Source: Caulobacter sp. D5 | Lineage (GTDB): Bacteria > Pseudomonadota > Alphaproteobacteria > Caulobacterales > Caulobacteraceae | Direction of reading: 5' to 3' | Length of the DNA stretch: 37,245 nucleotides | Assembly (NCBI RefSeq): GCF_003185805.1 | Contig: NZ_QHJY01000310.1 | Coordinates: forward strand, 1 to 37,245 | Shown: positions 1-7,680 of the stretch, piece after piece | How positions within the stretch are numbered: position 1 is the first letter of the stretch | Layout: every line of letters starts with the position of its first letter | Notes under the pieces: model-generated | What the model was told of the DNA's origin: nothing | Databases searched by the model: none | What the model saw: only the letters and a program-made list of their open reading frames with translations | Position numbers and translations under genes: made by a program

Positions 1-421
1 CGGCCTTGTCGAAGCGCGGCAACGGCGTCTGGTCGGGCCTAGCCAGGGCGTCAAGGGTCGCGAGACCCAGCGCCACGTCGTGCGTGCCCGGCGGTCCGCG
101 CGTGGCCAGCAGCGGGTGGACCTGGGCGGCCAGCGCCTGGCGCTCGGCGCGGGTCAGGTAGAGGTCGTCCAGCGACAGGACCGCGACCTTCAGCCCTTCG
201 TCCTCCAGCAGCCGGGCGACCACCGCCACCAGGGTGGACTTGCCCGCCCCTTGCGGTCCCGACAGGCCGGCCACGAAGCCCGGGCGGCCATGGGCGCGCG
301 CGGCCGCGGCCAGACGCTCGGCCAAAGGCCGGTGCAGCAGGTGGAAGGCTTCGACGAAGTCCGGACCGAGCCGCTCGTCGCGCATGAAATCGGAAAGCCA
401 GGACGGGTCGGGCGCGCTCAT
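1..421 (-). CDS. P-loop kinase, D-glycerate 3-kinase-like (truncated by window edge)
   Basis: The reading frame starts with ATG at 421 on the minus strand and runs off the left edge, so only the first 140 residues are visible. A Walker A P-loop, GPQGAGKST, lies at about residues 54-62, followed by the segment SLDDLYLTRAERQ and then HPLLATRGPPGTHD. This order matches the Tda10/D-glycerate 3-kinase group of small cytosolic kinases that phosphorylate glycerate with ATP. The GTHD segment is typical of that group. Substrate specificity cannot be settled from half a protein; a pantothenate- or uridine-kinase-like relative remains possible. It points the same way as the TraB/GumN gene, with only 27 bases between them. 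Confidence 0.75.
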   Translation of the reverse strand, partial: MSAPDPSWLSDFMRDERLGPDFVEAFHLLHRPLAERLAAAARAHGRPGFVAGLSGPQGAGKSTLVAVVARLLEDEGLKVAVLSLDDLYLTRAERQALAAQVHPLLATRGPPGTHDVALGLATLDALARPDQTPLPRFDKA

Positions 422-448
422 GCCCCGACCATGCACCGCTTCGCGGGG

Positions 449-1333
449 TTACTGCACCCGCCGCACGCGATAGCCGCGCGCCTTCATCAGGGCCGGCAGG
501 CCGTCGGGACCGGCCATGTGCAGGGCGCCGACCGTGACCAGCTCGACGCCGGAGCCGGCCATCTCGCGGTCTAGAACCTCGGCCCAGGCCAGGTTGCGGC
601 GCTTGAGCAGGGCTTCGTACAATTCAGGCCGGTCGCGGCGCATGCCGGCGACTAGGATCGCGCCCAGGCGATTGACATCGCCCTTCAGCCAGGCCTTCTG
701 CAGATCGACGCCCCGGCGCGGCGGCGCGTTCTGCTCGGCGGCGACGTCGTCGAGATACTGCACCTCGACGGCCTCGGGCAGGTCGGCGAACAGGCGCAGC
801 TGCTGCTCGAAGCTTTCGAAGGCCAGGACGGGCTTTTCGGCCTTCACGGCCTGGCGGGTGACGGCCGCGTCGGCGCCGCTGGCCACCGAACCGCCGGCCT
901 GCGTCATCGGCAGCACCGACAGCATCATCGCCGCCGCCCAGGGCCGCAGGTGATCGACGCGGTCGAGGCTGGCGCCGCGCTGGTCCAGCGCCGCGCGCAG
1001 ACTGGCGACGGTGCGCGGCGGCAGTTTCTCGGTCAGGGAGCGGTCGACATCGACGCCGTAGCGGTCGACCAGGGCCTTCACCGCGGCCGGGTCGGCGTCG
1101 ACGCGGGTCTCGAACCACAGCTTGCCGGCCTGGGCGTAGGCGCGGTCGAAAGCCGGGGTCCGCCACTGGAGCTTGGGCGACAGCACGTGCATCGAACCGA
1201 ACAGATAGATGCGGGAGTCGCCGTCGCTGACTTCCCACATGGCGGGGGCGGCATGGGCGACGCCAGACAGCCCCGCCGCGGCCGTCATGACCGCCAGCAG
1301 GCGTCTTACGCCCTTCACCCACGCTGAAACCAT
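449..1333 (-). CDS. TraB/GumN family secreted protein
   Basis: This 294-residue protein starts with a signal peptide (hydrophobic to about residue 28, cleavage probably after the AHA at 26-28), so the mature part should be periplasmic or secreted. The family signature is a GSMH motif at residues 46-49 and a matching GALH motif at 269-272. In TraB/GumN (Tiki-like) proteins these two motifs bracket the domain and carry the proposed metal-binding histidines. Eukaryotic Tiki relatives are metalloproteases, but most bacterial members have no tested function. Length is normal and no frame disruption is visible. The gene ends 27 bases before the kinase start, so the two may be co-transcribed. Confidence 0.85.
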   Translation of the reverse strand: MVSAWVKGVRRLLAVMTAAAGLSGVAHAAPAMWEVSDGDSRIYLFGSMHVLSPKLQWRTPAFDRAYAQAGKLWFETRVDADPAAVKALVDRYGVDVDRSLTEKLPPRTVASLRAALDQRGASLDRVDHLRPWAAAMMLSVLPMTQAGGSVASGADAAVTRQAVKAEKPVLAFESFEQQLRLFADLPEAVEVQYLDDVAAEQNAPPRRGVDLQKAWLKGDVNRLGAILVAGMRRDRPELYEALLKRRNLAWAEVLDREMAGSGVELVTVGALHMAGPDGLPALMKARGYRVRRVQ

Positions 1334-1407
1334 CGCTTCCCCCGACAGGAATACGGTCTCAGCCTAGAGCGAAGGGGGTTAACCGCGCGAGCGGGAAGCG
1401 CCGCGGC

Positions 1408-2445
1408 CTAACGCCACGGCTTGAAGTGCTTCGAAAGCTTCAGCCCCTGCCGCTGATAGTGCGAACCGCCCTCGCCGTAGAGGCGGGCCGGGCGGGCGGT
1501 CAGGGGCTCATAGACCAGCCGGGCGACGGTCTGGCCGTCTTCCAGCAGGAACGGGGTCTCGTGGCTGCGCACCTCGAGCACCCCCTTGGAGCCGACGGCC
1601 CCAGCCTCTTCGGTGCCGAAGCCCGGATCGAAGAAGCCGGCGTAGTGGACGCGGAACTCGCCGACCGACGGGTCGATCGGGGTCATTTCGGCCGCTTCCA
1701 TGACCGGGATCTCGACGTCGTCCTTGGAGGCGAGAATGTAGAACTCGCCCGGATCGAGCAGCAGCTCGCCGTGGCGGGTCTCCAGCGGCTCCCAGAAGTC
1801 GCGGGGGTCGTGGCCGTCCTCGTGGTCGAGATCGACGACGCCGGCGTGGCGGCGGCCGCGGAAGCCGACGATACCGGTCTCGCCCGGGGTCAGATCGACG
1901 CCGACGCTGCGGATCGCCAGCTTGGCCGGCTCGCCGCGCTTGAGGCGCAGCTGGTTCAGGCGCGTGCCGGCGCGGACCAGCACCGAGAAGGTCTGGGGCG
2001 CGATCTCGATATAGAGCGGACCCTCATAGCCGGCCTCGATGTCGTCGAAGGCCTTGGAGCGGTCGCTGAGCAGGCGCACGAAGACGTCCACCCGGCCCGT
2101 CGAGCTTTTCGGATTGCCGCGCGCGGCGACATTTGCCGGCAAGGCCAGGCGCTCCTGGATCTCGGCGATGTAGACGCAGCCCTTCTCCAGCACCGCGCCC
2201 TTCGACAGGTCCAGCTCGTGCATGGCCACGTCCTTGAGCCGCTCGGGCACGCGGCGCGCGACGCCCGGCAGGAACGAGGCCCGCACCCGCCAGCAGCGCA
2301 CGCCCAGGCGCAGGTCGAGGCTGGCCGGCTGAACCTGGTCACGGTCGAACGGCGTCTGCGAGGTGATCGCCTCCTGGGCGATCAGGTCCTCGATGGTCTG
2401 GCAGGGCAGAATCCCCGCGAAATGGGCGTCGGTCATCGGCGGCAC
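1408..2445 (-). CDS. dcd: 2'-deoxycytidine 5'-triphosphate deaminase, two-domain alphaproteobacterial type
   Basis: The protein (345 residues from a GTG at 2445, or 342 from ATG at 2436) deaminates dCTP to dUTP, feeding thymidylate synthesis in the cytosol. The motif RGNPKSSTGRVDVFVRL near residues 108-124 is the nucleotide-binding segment of dCTP deaminases and dUTPases. At roughly twice the length of the E. coli enzyme it matches the duplicated form common in alphaproteobacteria, whose second half repeats the fold (for example DPGEFYILASKDDVEIP). An AGGAG sits at 2448-2452, three bases before the GTG and twelve before the ATG, so the start is not certain. A 65-base gap separates it from the glycosyltransferase gene upstream. 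Confidence 0.9.
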   Translation of the reverse strand: MPPMTDAHFAGILPCQTIEDLIAQEAITSQTPFDRDQVQPASLDLRLGVRCWRVRASFLPGVARRVPERLKDVAMHELDLSKGAVLEKGCVYIAEIQERLALPANVAARGNPKSSTGRVDVFVRLLSDRSKAFDDIEAGYEGPLYIEIAPQTFSVLVRAGTRLNQLRLKRGEPAKLAIRSVGVDLTPGETGIVGFRGRRHAGVVDLDHEDGHDPRDFWEPLETRHGELLLDPGEFYILASKDDVEIPVMEAAEMTPIDPSVGEFRVHYAGFFDPGFGTEEAGAVGSKGVLEVRSHETPFLLEDGQTVARLVYEPLTARPARLYGEGGSHYQRQGLKLSKHFKPWR

Positions 2446-2510
2446 ACTCTCCTAAAGCGGCGCCGCGAGGCAAGGGCGCTATGGGAGCCGTCGCGAGAAT
2501 CTGGACGGCG

Positions 2511-3812
2511 TCAGGCCCGCTCGAGCAGCCCGTCCAGATAGAGAGCGCCCGCCGCGGCGCCGTCCTCGGCTCGAAACACCGGCGCCAGGGCCTCGGCGGC
2601 GGCCGCATAGGCGGGATCACCCAGCAAGATCCGCAGAGCTTCGGTCGCGCCGCCGCCCTCGTAGCGGTCGGGCCGGAGCCTGCGCCCCAAGCCCAGGCGC
2701 TTCACCCGCCGGGCGTTGTCGTGCTGGTCGCCCAGGAACGGCGTCACAAGCTGCGGCCTGCCTGACCGCAGAGCCTGGGCCGTCGTGCCGATCCCGCCGT
2801 GATGGACGATGGCGGCCGCGCGCGGGAAGACCTGGGAATGGGGGGCGTAGGCGGCCACGAACACGTCCCCTCGCCGCTCGCCCTGAAGGCGCTGCGCTTC
2901 CTCCGCCCCGGCCAGCAGCAGCGCCCGTCGCCCCAGGCCGCGCGCCGCTTGGAGGCTGGCGCGATAGAAGTCGCCCGGCGCGTGGACCGCGAAGCTGCCC
3001 AGCGAGAACACGATCGGGGCCGGACCGGCGTCGAGAAAGGCCGCCAGCGCCGGATCCAGCGCCTGCGTCCCGCCCGTCTCGCTGTCGTAGGCGGGGAAGC
3101 CGACGAGGGTCAGGCCGGCGGGGTGGTCGGGCTGGACAGGCCCGAAGCGCGGCGAATAGAGGCCCAGCATCGGCGCGCCGTCGCCATGGCCGCAGTCGAA
3201 CAGGGCGTCGGCGCCGGCATGGGCGACGCCGAGCGATCGGCCCAGGCGGCGCAGGGGCTTCAGGGACGCGGCGATCCGGCCGCGCACCAGCGCGCGGACC
3301 AGCCGGTTCCAGCCGACCGCCGCGGGCGAGCGCGGCGAGAAGACATAGGGCGCCGGCCCGGTCTCGGACGGGTCGGTCGCCGACTGCAGGAAGATCGGCG
3401 CCAGGGCGACACGGACCAGGGGCAGGCCCAGCGCCCGGGCCGCCAGCGGCGCGCCGAAGACGATGTTGTGGGTCACGACCATGTCCGCGCCCTGGGCGGC
3501 GGCGCGGACGTCCTCATAGGTCTGCGACAGGAACGGCATCTGCAGGTCGCGCAGCAGGAAGTCGGGATCGCGCGCCATCCGCTCGAACACGTCGGCGATA
3601 TCCAGGCCCAGGCGCGCCCGGATCTGCTCGGTGCTGGGCCGCAGCGGGCGAAACGCCAGCCCCTCGGCCTCGACCTTGGCCCGATGGTCCTCGTGGGTCG
3701 CCAGCACGGGAAGATGGCCCAGGCGCCGCAGAGCCAGGGCGAGGGCCAGGAAGGGGTGCAGGTCGCCGAGCGAACCCGTGGTCGCCAGCACGATCCTTCG
3801 TCCAGCCGCCAT
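2511..3812 (-). CDS. UGT-type glycosyltransferase (family 1, GT-B fold)
   Basis: The 433-residue protein has the two-domain GT-B layout. The N-terminal acceptor domain opens with IVLATTGSLGDLHPFLALA, typical of the MGT/UGT group. The C-terminal donor domain has HHGGIGTTAQ near residues 337-346 and PFLGDQHDNARR just after, which form the nucleotide-sugar pocket. Relatives glycosylate macrolides, sterols, rhamnolipid precursors or carotenoids; nothing nearby (no polyketide, carotenoid or rhamnolipid genes) names the acceptor. No signal peptide or membrane segment is apparent, so it is probably cytosolic or peripheral. The start is ATG at 3812. It is transcribed away from metZ. Confidence 0.85.
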   Translation of the reverse strand: MAAGRRIVLATTGSLGDLHPFLALALALRRLGHLPVLATHEDHRAKVEAEGLAFRPLRPSTEQIRARLGLDIADVFERMARDPDFLLRDLQMPFLSQTYEDVRAAAQGADMVVTHNIVFGAPLAARALGLPLVRVALAPIFLQSATDPSETGPAPYVFSPRSPAAVGWNRLVRALVRGRIAASLKPLRRLGRSLGVAHAGADALFDCGHGDGAPMLGLYSPRFGPVQPDHPAGLTLVGFPAYDSETGGTQALDPALAAFLDAGPAPIVFSLGSFAVHAPGDFYRASLQAARGLGRRALLLAGAEEAQRLQGERRGDVFVAAYAPHSQVFPRAAAIVHHGGIGTTAQALRSGRPQLVTPFLGDQHDNARRVKRLGLGRRLRPDRYEGGGATEALRILLGDPAYAAAAEALAPVFRAEDGAAAGALYLDGLLERA

Positions 3813-4019
3813 CCACGCCCCCTTTTACCGCCCGTCTGGATGGGAACCGCAACACCTCGCCAAGGCAAGGCTTGCGACGCCCGTCAGGCGACCGAGACCA
3901 TCCTCTCGTTCGCCTGGCGCGCTCGGACCGTGACGAAGCGGTGAAAGATCGCCTATACCCACCGCGATTGCGTCCGCCGAAGCGGCAGGCGCGGGCCTTT
4001 TCGTCATCGGGAGTATCGC
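3813..4019. promoter_or_regulatory. Divergent intergenic region with metZ promoter
   Basis: A likely housekeeping promoter for metZ reads GTGACG at 3930-3935 and CCTATACC at 3952-3959, close to the Caulobacter -35/-10 pattern (TTGACG and GCTANA-type). It would give a leader of about 55 bases. I looked for a SAM-II riboswitch, common before metA/metX/metZ in alphaproteobacteria, and saw neither the conserved GCTAAA segment nor a matching pseudoknot. The half facing the glycosyltransferase shows no clear promoter. Confidence 0.5.
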
Positions 4020-5204
4020 GTGTCCGAAGATCCGAAGAACTGGGACGTCGCCACCAAGCTGATCCGCGGGGGTCTGGCGCGCTCGCCGTTCATGGAGACC
4101 GCCGAGGCGCTCTATCTGACGCAAGGCTTCACCTACGACAGCGCCGAGGGCGCCGATCGCCGGTTCTCGGGCGAGGATCCGGGCTTCGTCTATTCGCGGT
4201 TCAACAATCCGACCGTGAAGATGTTCGAAGACCGCCTGGCCCTGCTGGAAGGCGCCGAGGTCTGCCGCGCCACGGCCACCGGCATGGCCGCCGTCCACTC
4301 CTCGCTGATGGGCCTGGTGCGGGCCGGCGATCACGTGGTGGCGGGCAACGCCCTGTTCGGCTCGTGCCGCTGGCTGGTCGCCGAGTGGCTGCCGCGCTTC
4401 GGCGTCGAGACCACCTTCGTCGACGCCACCGACATCAAGGCCTGGGAAGCGGCCATCCGCCCCAACACCAAGGCCGTGCTGATCGAGACGCCCTCGAACC
4501 CGGTGCTGGCGATCACCGACATCCGCGCGGTGTCGGAGCTGGCCCACGCCGTCGGCGCCAAGGTCATCGTCGACAACGTCTTCGCCACCCCGATCTTCCA
4601 GCAGCCGCTGGAGCTGGGAGCCGACGTCGTCGTCTATTCGGCCACCAAGCACATCGACGGCCAGGGCCGGGTGCTGGGCGGGGCGATCCTGACCACCGAG
4701 GCGATCAACGAGGAATTCTACCGCGACAGCATGCGCCACACCGGCCCGTCGCTGTCGCCGTTCAACGCCTGGGTGATGCTCAAGGGCCTGGAGACCCTGG
4801 ACCTGCGCGTGCGTCGCCAGACCGACAGCGCCTTCGCCCTGGCCAACACCATGGCCGAGCACAAGAAGGTGACGCAGGTGCTCTATCCTTTCCGCCCCGA
4901 CCACCCGGGCCACAACGTCGCCAAGAGCCAGATGAGCGGCGGCGGCACGGTGATCGCGCTGGACCTGGGCTCGCGCGAGGCGGCCTTCAAGTTCCTGAAC
5001 GCGCTGGAGATCGTCGACATCTCCAACAACCTCGGCGACGCCAAGTCGATGGCCACCCACCCGCCGACCACCACGCACCGCTCGGTGCCCGAGGAGATGC
5101 GGCCGCTGCTGGGCGTGACCGAAGGCGGCGTGCGCCTGTCGGTGGGCCTGGAAAGCCTCGACGACCTGACCCGGGACGTGATCCGTGCGCTCGACCAGGC
5201 GTGA
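4020..5204 (+). CDS. metZ: O-succinylhomoserine sulfhydrylase
   Basis: This cytosolic PLP enzyme of 394 residues makes homocysteine from O-succinylhomoserine and sulfide in methionine synthesis. It belongs to the Cys/Met metabolism family: YSRFNNPTV near residues 60-68, the PLP lysine K210 in SATKHIDGQGR, and SVGLESLDDL close to the C-terminus. The HIDGQGR that follows the lysine, rather than the HxGHSD of cystathionine gamma-synthases, points to MetZ. The start is GTG at 4020 with a weak GGGAG upstream. The last 20 bases overlap the start of apaG, implying one transcript. Cystathionine or methionine gamma-lyase is the main alternative but fits less well. Confidence 0.92.
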   Translation: MSEDPKNWDVATKLIRGGLARSPFMETAEALYLTQGFTYDSAEGADRRFSGEDPGFVYSRFNNPTVKMFEDRLALLEGAEVCRATATGMAAVHSSLMGLVRAGDHVVAGNALFGSCRWLVAEWLPRFGVETTFVDATDIKAWEAAIRPNTKAVLIETPSNPVLAITDIRAVSELAHAVGAKVIVDNVFATPIFQQPLELGADVVVYSATKHIDGQGRVLGGAILTTEAINEEFYRDSMRHTGPSLSPFNAWVMLKGLETLDLRVRRQTDSAFALANTMAEHKKVTQVLYPFRPDHPGHNVAKSQMSGGGTVIALDLGSREAAFKFLNALEIVDISNNLGDAKSMATHPPTTTHRSVPEEMRPLLGVTEGGVRLSVGLESLDDLTRDVIRALDQA

Positions 5205-5649
5205 ATCCAGTCCGCCCCTGAAGCGGATCCGTCGGCGCCGCGGCGCCGACACCGGCATCTACGAGGCCCGCACGCGCGACATCGTCGTGCGGGTCGCGCC
5301 CTGCTACCTGCCCGAGGAATCCTCGCCCGAGCAGGGCCTCTACCTGTGGGCCTACACCGTCGAGATCGAGAACCACGGCGTCGAGACCGTGCATCTGGTG
5401 GCGCGCTGGTGGAAGGTCACCGACGCCATGAACCGCAGCAACGAGGTCGAGGGTTCGGGCGTGGTCGGCGAGCAGCCGGAACTGCGGCCGCGCGAGGCCT
5501 TCCGCTACGTCTCCAACTGCCCGCTGCCGACGCCGTCGGGCACGATGGTCGGCCGCTACCAGATGGTCACCGAGGCCGGCGAGCCGTTCACCGCCGAGAT
5601 CCCCGAGTTCTCGCTGCATCTGCCGGGCGCCGCGCGCCGCGCGAACTAA
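5185..5649 (+). CDS. apaG: ApaG domain protein
   Basis: ApaG is a small fibronectin-III-like beta-sandwich protein of unclear role, linked genetically to Co2+/Mg2+ sensitivity and Ap4A metabolism. The family core runs from RDIVVRVAPCYLPEES through YTVEIENHG and VHLVARWWKVTD to GTMVGRYQMV, all present in order. The frame opens with GTG at 5185 inside the end of metZ (20-base overlap) and gives 154 residues. The first 25 or so, Arg-rich, precede the usual start of the domain, so the start could be later. The overlap suggests translational coupling to metZ. Confidence 0.9.
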   Translation: MRSTRRESSPPLKRIRRRRGADTGIYEARTRDIVVRVAPCYLPEESSPEQGLYLWAYTVEIENHGVETVHLVARWWKVTDAMNRSNEVEGSGVVGEQPELRPREAFRYVSNCPLPTPSGTMVGRYQMVTEAGEPFTAEIPEFSLHLPGAARRAN

Positions 5650-5693
5650 ACTCGCGCGCGCCCCTTCCCAGCCTGCAACTTTGAGCTATTGAA

Positions 5694-5718
5694 TCCCCCT
5701 GTCTCAGCCACAGGGGGA
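5694..5718 (+). promoter_or_regulatory. Hairpin overlapping the ribosome-binding site of the 115-residue protein
   Basis: TCCCCCTGT at 5694-5702 is perfectly complementary to ACAGGGGGA at 5710-5718, with a seven-base loop. The right arm holds the purine-rich GGGGGA that would serve as ribosome-binding site for the ATG at 5724, six bases away. As drawn, the RNA would hide its own ribosome site. There is no T-run, so a terminator is unlikely. Confidence 0.55.
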
Positions 5719-5723
5719 AGACC

Positions 5724-6071
5724 ATGGCGACTACCTACACGATCCGCGTCGAGAACCATTCCGTAGCGCCGCAGAGCTACACGATCTTCGCCCAGCAGCC
5801 CGCTGCGACCGGGCCGGGCGTCTACACCAACGCCTGGGCCACCCTCCAGCATGTGACCAACGGCGGCTTCGACGTCGTCAACTACACGCCCGAAGACGGC
5901 GAGCCGGCGCCGCACTTCTATGTCAACGACATCGCCTATGACGCCGGCGAAGAGATCGACCACAGCTCGGTGGCCAGCGCCCCGATCGAGGTCGACTTCA
6001 CCGGCAAGAGCGAGACGATCGCCACGGTGATCCAGCAGCCCAACCGGGCCTTCCTGGTCAGCTACGAATAA
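5724..6071 (+). CDS. Small beta-rich protein of unknown function
   Basis: I do not recognise this 115-residue protein with certainty. It has no signal peptide and no membrane segment, is acidic and rich in alternating beta-type residues (TTYTIRVENHS, PHFYVNDIAYDAGEEID, KSETIATVIQQPN), and looks like a compact cytosolic beta-sandwich. The opening strand, followed by Asn/Ser and a hydrophobic strand ending in a Gln-rich turn, recalls rhizosphere-induced RhiA-like proteins, but only loosely. A second small protein with a similar beginning follows 101 bases later. The ATG at 5724 has GGGGGA six bases upstream, inside a perfect hairpin. Confidence 0.7.
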   Translation: MATTYTIRVENHSVAPQSYTIFAQQPAATGPGVYTNAWATLQHVTNGGFDVVNYTPEDGEPAPHFYVNDIAYDAGEEIDHSSVASAPIEVDFTGKSETIATVIQQPNRAFLVSYE

Positions 6072-6172
6072 CCGGCCGGCCACGCCGCAACCTGCGCCGT
6101 TGCCAAGTAACGGCGTTACGCGTTTACTTCCTTTTGCGGCGTCAGACCGCGAAACTATAGGGAGGTTGCGGC

Positions 6173-6448
6173 GTGGCCGACTACGAGCTGACCCTCATCA
6201 ACCGAAGCGACGACACCCAGAACTCGACCGTCGTGGTGTTTTCCAAGGCCGCGACCAGACCGGTCAGCCTGGCGCGCACGATCCCGCCGGGCGGCTCGTC
6301 GAAGATCAGCTTCAACAACCTCGAGCCCAACGCCCAGGCCTATCTGGTGCTGGGCGAACCGCCGCACCTGGACGCATGCGAACCGCCGGCCGGCTCGGTG
6401 CGGCTGGATCTCGACCTGACGCATGAGTATGTGATCGGGCGGGCTTAG
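6173..6448 (+). CDS. Small beta-rich protein, possible divergent paralogue of the preceding gene
   Basis: This 91-residue protein starts at GTG 6173, with GGGAGG eight bases upstream. It begins ADYELTLINRSDDTQNSTVVVFSK as separate strands, comparable to the start of its upstream neighbour (strand, an Asn-x-Ser type turn, Gln, strand). The middle (GGSSKISFNNLEPNAQAYLV) is again beta-rich. No signal peptide, membrane segment or catalytic motif is visible. Paralogy is my inference from N-terminal pattern only. Upstream, TTGCGG at 6136-6141 and TATAGG near 6158 could be a separate promoter, and GTAACGGCGTTAC near 6107-6119 is a short palindrome. Confidence 0.65.
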   Translation: MADYELTLINRSDDTQNSTVVVFSKAATRPVSLARTIPPGGSSKISFNNLEPNAQAYLVLGEPPHLDACEPPAGSVRLDLDLTHEYVIGRA

Positions 6449-6456
6449 GGGGCGAA

Positions 6457-6567
6457 GACCCCCTCAGTCGCTCCGCGACAGCTCCCCCAGAGGGGGAGCA
6501 TCTTCTTGGTGCGGCGCTCCTAGATCCTCCCCCTCTGGGCGAGGTGGCCCGAAGGGCCGGAGGGGGC
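6457..6567. repeat. Inverted pair of REP-like GC-rich repeat units
   Basis: Two related units face each other. The first (about 6457-6503) has a GTCGC-tcc-GCGAC hairpin and a CTCCCCCagaGGGGGAG-type stem. The second (about 6523-6567) has CCTCCCCCT then GGCCCgaaGGGCC and GAGGGGG. They lie between the convergent ends of the 91-residue protein gene and hslO. The same units recur at 7545-7680 and 31137-31187, so this is a dispersed family. A role in terminating both genes is possible but there is no T-run. Confidence 0.75.
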
Positions 6568-7479
6568 TTACGCCTCGCCGTTCGGCTCCAGCGCGTAGAC
6601 CCGCGAGCAGTATTCGCAGGTCACGTGGATCTTGCCGTCCGGCTCGATCATCTCGGCCTTTTCCTCGGGCGAGAACGACTGCAGCACCACGCCGATCCGC
6701 TCTTCCGAGCAGCGGCAGAAGGCGCGCAGCGGCTTTTCCTCGATCAGGCGCACGCCGTCCTCGTTGAACAGGCGCCACAGCAGGGTGGTGGTCGGCACGG
6801 TCGGATCGACCAGCTCGTCCTCGCCCGTGGTTTCGAACAGGGCCTGGGCGTGGTTCCAGGCTTCCTTGGTCTCGCCGCGGATCTCGTCGCCGGCGATGGT
6901 CTGGATCAGCACGCCGCCGGCGCGCCAGGTCGGGCCTTCGCCGGTGTCGACCTGGCCGACGGCCAGGCGCACGCGGGTCGGGATCTGCTCGGACTGCATG
7001 AAGTACTGCTCGGCGCACAGGGCCAGGCTCTCGCCCTCGATGGCGGTGACGCCCTGGTAGCGCTCCATGTCGGGGCCCTGGTCGAGGGTCATGATGAACA
7101 CGCCGCCGCCCAGCAGGGTCTTGGCGCCCGGACGCACGAAGCCTTCCGAGACGGCCGCCACCTCGGCCTCGTCGAACCGGCAATAGCCGCGCAGGCCGCC
7201 GGTGGTGTCGTAGTCGACGACCACGTAACGCACCGGGCCGTCGCCCTGGGCCTGGACGATCAGCCGGCCCTCGAACTTCAGGCTCGAGCCGACCAGGGCG
7301 GCCAGCGCGCAGGCCTCGCCCAGCAGGTTGGCCACCGGCTCGGGATAGGCGTGACGGGTCAGCACCTCGTTGACCGCCTCGCCCAGCCGCACGACGCGGC
7401 CGCGCACGGGCAGGCCCTCGATCTGGAAGGCGGAAACGAGGTCGTCGGGAACGGTGATCTGGGGGGCGGCGTCGCTCAT
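6568..7479 (-). CDS. hslO: Redox-regulated chaperone Hsp33
   Basis: Hsp33 is a cytosolic holdase switched on by oxidation, which protects unfolding proteins during oxidative and heat stress. The C-terminal zinc switch is visible as C255-x-C257 and C288-x2-C291, spaced 30 residues apart, as in the family. The N-terminal body (VRYVVVDYDTTGGLRGYCRF, GGGVFIMTLDQGPD, MQSEQIPTRVRLAV) follows the HslO pattern. I chose the ATG at 7479 (303 residues); the frame stays open further upstream but would run into repeat DNA. The adjacent upstream gene (M20 peptidase) points the same way, 200 bases off, with repeats between. Confidence 0.93.
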   Translation of the reverse strand: MSDAAPQITVPDDLVSAFQIEGLPVRGRVVRLGEAVNEVLTRHAYPEPVANLLGEACALAALVGSSLKFEGRLIVQAQGDGPVRYVVVDYDTTGGLRGYCRFDEAEVAAVSEGFVRPGAKTLLGGGVFIMTLDQGPDMERYQGVTAIEGESLALCAEQYFMQSEQIPTRVRLAVGQVDTGEGPTWRAGGVLIQTIAGDEIRGETKEAWNHAQALFETTGEDELVDPTVPTTTLLWRLFNEDGVRLIEEKPLRAFCRCSEERIGVVLQSFSPEEKAEMIEPDGKIHVTCEYCSRVYALEPNGEA

Positions 7480-7544
7480 GGGGCGGTTAGATAGGCGCTT
7501 TGGCGGAAAATCCAACCTCTCCCGTATGGGGTCGCCACTGGAGA

Positions 7545-7680
7545 CCCTCTCCCCGAAGGGGGAGGTGGCCCGGAGGGCCGGAGGGGGAAGTTCCTCCCGG
7601 CGGCGAGAGGGTTGCAGGCTCTGCAGCCACATCCCCCTCCGTCGGCTTCGCCGACACCTCCCCCTTCAGGGGGAGGGTCC
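7545..7680. repeat. Inverted pair of REP-like repeat units
   Basis: One unit lies at about 7545-7592 (CCCCgaaGGGGG, then GGCCCggaGGGCC, then GAGGGGGAAG). An oppositely oriented one lies at about 7631-7680 (CCCCCTCC, GTCGGcttCGCCGAC, CTCCCCCTtcaGGGGGAG). The spacer holds a short palindrome around TGCAGGCTCTGCA. The pair fills the gap between two genes on the same strand and abuts the stop codon of the M20 peptidase gene. It matches the family at 6457-6567 and 31137-31187. Confidence 0.75.

Noticed and set aside
3813-4019. SAM-II riboswitch before metZ
   Set aside because: Expected from alphaproteobacterial metA/metZ genes, but the conserved GCTAAA segment and the pseudoknot stems were not found.
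3825-5258. Long minus-strand frame opposite metZ
   Set aside because: His/Gly/Arg-rich composition of a high-GC shadow frame; metZ and apaG have clear family motifs on the plus strand.
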